Translations under genes and position numbers: made by a program
Part shown: positions 61,428 to 64,000 of the stretch, one piece after another
How the letters are laid out: every line of letters begins with the position of its first letter
How positions within the stretch are numbered: position 1 is the stretch's first letter
The notes under the pieces: generated by a model
Database searches by the model: none
The model's input: only the letters and a program-made list of their open reading frames with translations
Told to the model about the DNA's origin: nothing
NCBI RefSeq assembly: GCF_040536835.1
Contig: NZ_CP159578.1
Coordinates: forward strand, 310,001-374,000
Direction: 5' to 3'
DNA length: 64,000 nt
From: Salinicola endophyticus
Lineage (GTDB): Bacteria > Pseudomonadota > Gammaproteobacteria > Pseudomonadales > Halomonadaceae

Positions 61428-61465
61428 GCATGCCCCTTGCCTCGAGAGAGGCAAAGGGGTATGCT
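61428..61465 (+). promoter_or_regulatory. Hairpin and candidate alpha-operon promoter
   Basis: A long imperfect hairpin (GCATGCCCCTTGCCTC with GAGGCAAAGGGGTATGC, loop GAGA) covers 61428-61464. It coincides with TTGCCT-N17-TATGCT (61437-61442 and 61460-61465), a fair sigma-70 promoter for rpsM. No T-run follows, so it is not a typical terminator. Confidence 0.5.
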
Positions 61466-61522
61466 ATTGCGCCCTTTGTGGACGACTAAACGAGCAAGCC
61501 GCTCAACATTCGGAGTAAGCTG

Positions 61523-61879
61523 ATGGCCCGTATTGCAGGCGTCAATATCCCGGACAACAAGCATGCGGCGATCTCGCTGACCTACATCTTCGGGATTGGC
61601 CGCACTCGCGCACAGGCGATCTGTGCCGCGGCCGGTATTGCACCGACGACCAAGATTCAGGAACTGTCTGGCGAAGAGCTCGACATCCTGCGTACCGAAG
61701 TCGGTAAGTACACCGTAGAAGGCGACCTTCGCCGTGACGTGACGCTGAACATCAAGCGTCTCATGGATCTGGGTTGCTATCGTGGTCTGCGCCATCGTCG
61801 TGGTCTTCCGCTGCGTGGTCAGCGTACCAAGACCAATGCGCGTACCCGTAAGGGACCGCGTAAACCGATTCGTAAATAA
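61523..61879 (+). CDS. rpsM: 30S ribosomal protein S13
   Basis: S13 forms intersubunit bridges from the head. The 118-residue product has [24 protein letters not shown] and [24 protein letters not shown]. Confidence 0.98.
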   Translation: MARIAGVNIPDNKHAAISLTYIFGIGRTRAQAICAAAGIAPTTKIQELSGEELDILRTEVGKYTVEGDLRRDVTLNIKRLMDLGCYRGLRHRRGLPLRGQRTKTNARTRKGPRKPIRK

Positions 61880-61915
61880 TTAACGTTTCGACGTTAACTA
61901 TCAGGAAACATCAAC

Positions 61916-62302
61916 ATGGCTAACCCGCGTAGTAACCGTAAAAAGGTTAAAAAGCAGGTCGTGGACGCCGTCGCGCACATCCACGCCTCTTTTAACAATA
62001 CGATCGTGACGATCACAGACCGCCAGGGCAACGCGCTTTCTTGGGCGACTGCCGGTGGTTCGGGTTTTCGTGGTTCTCGCAAGAGCACCCCGTTCGCAGC
62101 TCAAGTAGCGAGTGAACGTGCAGCGACCGCTGCAGCCGAGTATGGTGTGAAAAACGTCGACGTGCTGGTCAAGGGCCCCGGCCCGGGCCGTGAGTCTGCC
62201 GTGCGTGCACTCAACGCCGCCGGCTTCCGTGTGCAGAGCATTACTGACGCGACGCCCATCCCGCATAACGGGTGCCGTCCGCCGAAGAAACGCCGCGTTT
62301 AA
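61916..62302 (+). CDS. rpsK: 30S ribosomal protein S11
   Basis: S11 lies on the platform at the E-site mRNA exit. The 128-residue product has [21 protein letters not shown] and ends [14 protein letters not shown]. Confidence 0.98.
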   Translation: MANPRSNRKKVKKQVVDAVAHIHASFNNTIVTITDRQGNALSWATAGGSGFRGSRKSTPFAAQVASERAATAAAEYGVKNVDVLVKGPGPGRESAVRALNAAGFRVQSITDATPIPHNGCRPPKKRRV

Positions 62303-62314
62303 GGAGAACGACTC

Positions 62315-62935
62315 ATGGCTCGTTATCTAGGACCCAAGTGCAAACTGTCTCGTCGTGAGGGTACCGACCTCTTCCTCAAGAGCGGTGTCACCCCCTTCGA
62401 GAAGAAGTGCAAATCCGAGCAGATCCCGGGTGTGCACGGCCAGCGCCGTCAGCGTCTTTCCGACTACGGCTTGCAGCTTCGTGAGAAGCAGAAAGTGCGT
62501 CGTATCTACGGCGTCCTCGAAAACCAGTTCCGCAACTACTACAAAGAAGCCGCGCGCCAGAAAGGGGCGACCGGTGAAGTGTTGTTGCAGCTGCTGGAAT
62601 CCCGGCTGGACAACGTGGTTTACCGCATGGGCTTCGGCTCCACGCGCAGTGAATCGCGTCAGCTGGTGAGCCACAAGGCGATCTCGGTCAACGGCCGTAC
62701 CGTCAACGTGGCTTCCTATCAGGTGCGTCCTGGCGACGTCGTGTCTGTGCGTGAGAAGGCCAAGAACCAGGCCCGTATCCAGCAGGCGCTGTCCATCGCC
62801 GCCAACCGTGGCGACGTGAACTGGATCGACGTCGACGCGAAGAAGATGGAAGGCACTTTCAAGGCTGTCCCGGAACGCGGCGACCTGTCTGCCGACATCA
62901 ACGAAAACCTGATCGTCGAGCTGTACTCCAAGTGA
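62315..62935 (+). CDS. rpsD: 30S ribosomal protein S4
   Basis: S4 starts 30S assembly and represses the alpha operon in E. coli. The 206-residue product has the N-terminal [23 protein letters not shown] and the S4 domain [34 protein letters not shown]. Confidence 0.98.
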   Translation: MARYLGPKCKLSRREGTDLFLKSGVTPFEKKCKSEQIPGVHGQRRQRLSDYGLQLREKQKVRRIYGVLENQFRNYYKEAARQKGATGEVLLQLLESRLDNVVYRMGFGSTRSESRQLVSHKAISVNGRTVNVASYQVRPGDVVSVREKAKNQARIQQALSIAANRGDVNWIDVDAKKMEGTFKAVPERGDLSADINENLIVELYSK

Positions 62936-62942
62936 GGCCTGA

Positions 62943-62968
62943 GTTCGGACCGCCACGGCGGTCCGAAC
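62943..62968 (+). other. Perfect palindrome between rpsD and rpoA
   Basis: GTTCGGACCGCC and GGCGGTCCGAAC are exact complements with a two-base centre. No T-run follows. It may mark RNA processing or partial attenuation between the ribosomal gene and rpoA. Confidence 0.6.
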
Positions 62969-63014
62969 CGGCTGGAGTACCGATATTCGTTAGGCAGCCT
63001 GAGAAGGTGTTCAT

Positions 63015-64000
63015 ATGCAGCGTTCAGTGACAGAGTTTCTCCGTCCCCGCGACATCAAGGTCGAAGAAGTCAGTGCGAATCACGCCAAGATCGTGCTGGA
63101 ACCCTTCGAGCGTGGTTTCGGCCATACCCTGGGGAATGCGCTGCGTCGCATCCTGCTCTCTTCGATGCCCGGCTGTGCCGTGGTCGAAGCGGAAATCGAC
63201 GGCGTGCTGCATGAATACAGCGCCATCGAAGGTGTTCAGGAAGACGTCATCGAGATTCTTCTGAATCTCAAGGACGTGGCCATCAAGATGCACGGCCGCG
63301 ACGAGGCGCTCCTCACCCTGAACAAGCAGGGCCCGGGCATCATGACCGCAGGCGATATCGCCGTCGACCACGACGTCGAGATCGTCAATCCGGATCATGT
63401 GATCGCGCACCTCAACGACGGCAGCGAGCTCAAGATGCAGCTGAAAGTCGTGCGGGGCCGCGGTTACGAGCCCGCCGACGTGCGGCTCTCCGACGAGGAC
63501 GAATCCCGTGCCATCGGTCGTCTGCAGCTGGATGCGACCTTCAGCCCGGTTCGTCGCGTGTCCTACGCGGTCGAAGCGGCGCGTGTCGAACAGCGCACCG
63601 ACCTCGATAAGCTGGTCATCGATCTCGAAACTGACGGCACCTTGGACCCCGAAGAAGCGATTCGTCGTAGTGCGACCATCCTTCAGGAACAGCTGGCCGC
63701 CTTCGTCGATCTCGAAGCTGACCGAGAGCAGGAAGTCGAAGAGGAAGAGGATCAGATCGATCCGATCCTGCTGCGCCCCGTGGACGATCTCGAACTCACG
63801 GTTCGTAGCGCCAACTGCTTGAAGGCCGAGAATATTTACTACATTGGCGATTTGATTCAGCGCACGGAAGTCGAGCTGCTCAAGACGCCGAACCTTGGCA
63901 AGAAGTCCTTGAACGAAATCAAGGACGTGTTGGCTTCGCGCGGTCTTTCCCTCGGCATGCGGCTGGAAAACTGGCCGCCGGCGAGTCTGAAGGACGACAA
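63015..64000 (+). CDS. rpoA: DNA-directed RNA polymerase subunit alpha (5' part)
   Basis: Alpha nucleates polymerase assembly and its C-terminal domain binds UP elements and activators. The frame starts at ATG 63015 ([19 protein letters not shown]) with AAGGTG upstream, and is still open at the window end after 328 codons. [23 protein letters not shown] (assembly face), the linker and the alpha-CTD ([33 protein letters not shown]) are visible. Only the last residues are missing. Confidence 0.97.
   Translation, partial: MQRSVTEFLRPRDIKVEEVSANHAKIVLEPFERGFGHTLGNALRRILLSSMPGCAVVEAEIDGVLHEYSAIEGVQEDVIEILLNLKDVAIKMHGRDEALLTLNKQGPGIMTAGDIAVDHDVEIVNPDHVIAHLNDGSELKMQLKVVRGRGYEPADVRLSDEDESRAIGRLQLDATFSPVRRVSYAVEAARVEQRTDLDKLVIDLETDGTLDPEEAIRRSATILQEQLAAFVDLEADREQEVEEEEDQIDPILLRPVDDLELTVRSANCLKAENIYYIGDLIQRTEVELLKTPNLGKKSLNEIKDVLASRGLSLGMRLENWPPASLKDD

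Overview
The window (about 63% G+C, no mobile elements seen) is a housekeeping segment of a gammaproteobacterial chromosome. The 16S sequence, the gene order and the protein sequences point to the family Halomonadaceae (Halomonas/Salinicola/Kushneria type); the genus is a guess. Gene order strongly resembles Pseudomonas, with informative differences.

Layout: (1) 1-6.5 kb, + strand: translation and RNA metabolism block infB (3' part), rbfA, truB, rpsO, pnp. (2) 6.6-14.9 kb, - strand: a membrane acyltransferase, then the chain dksA > gluQ > [CrcZ-like sRNA] > pcnB > folK > panB > panC > GNAT > coaA (read right to left), which unites folate and coenzyme A synthesis with RNA polyadenylation. (3) 15.7-17.6 kb, +: aminotransferase and sfsA. 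(4) 17.6-21.7 kb, -: yggS > proC > yggT > metX > metW, divergent from pilT-pilU (21.7-24.0 kb) and followed by tyrS. (5) 25.4-31.3 kb: a complete rRNA operon (16S, tRNA-Ile, tRNA-Ala, 23S, 5S) with three tandem promoters, boxA sites, RNase III stems and double terminators. (6) 31.6-34 kb: a small secreted protein, birA, and the tRNAs Tyr, Gly, Thr and Trp. (7) 34-64 kb: secE-nusG-rplKAJL-rpoBC, rpsL-rpsG-fusA-tuf, the S10, spc and alpha operons, ending inside rpoA.

Two non-coding elements stand out. The first lies between gluQ and pcnB, where Pseudomonas carries cbrA-cbrB-crcZ. The two-component genes are absent here, but the minus strand encodes a sRNA of about 430 nt with a sigma-54-type promoter, five successive hairpins that each display a CA motif (Hfq/Crc target type) in the loop, and a strong terminator. 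This looks like a CrcZ-type Crc/Hfq decoy. The second is the unusually long rpsJ-rplC gap (135 bp). It contains a near copy of a segment of domain I of the 23S rRNA in this same window, with 24 identical bases in a row inside a 36-base ungapped match, placed just upstream of rplC-rplD (L3-L4). Since L4 binds that part of 23S rRNA and autoregulates the S10 operon in E. coli, this is probably an rRNA-mimic regulatory leader. The leader before rpsJ is too short to hold the E. coli-type L4 element.

Other differences from the Pseudomonas arrangement: type I pantothenate kinase coaA sits next to panBC while coaX is missing after birA; tufB is missing between tRNA-Thr and tRNA-Trp; and a decayed 5S 3' end with its own terminator follows the rRNA operon.
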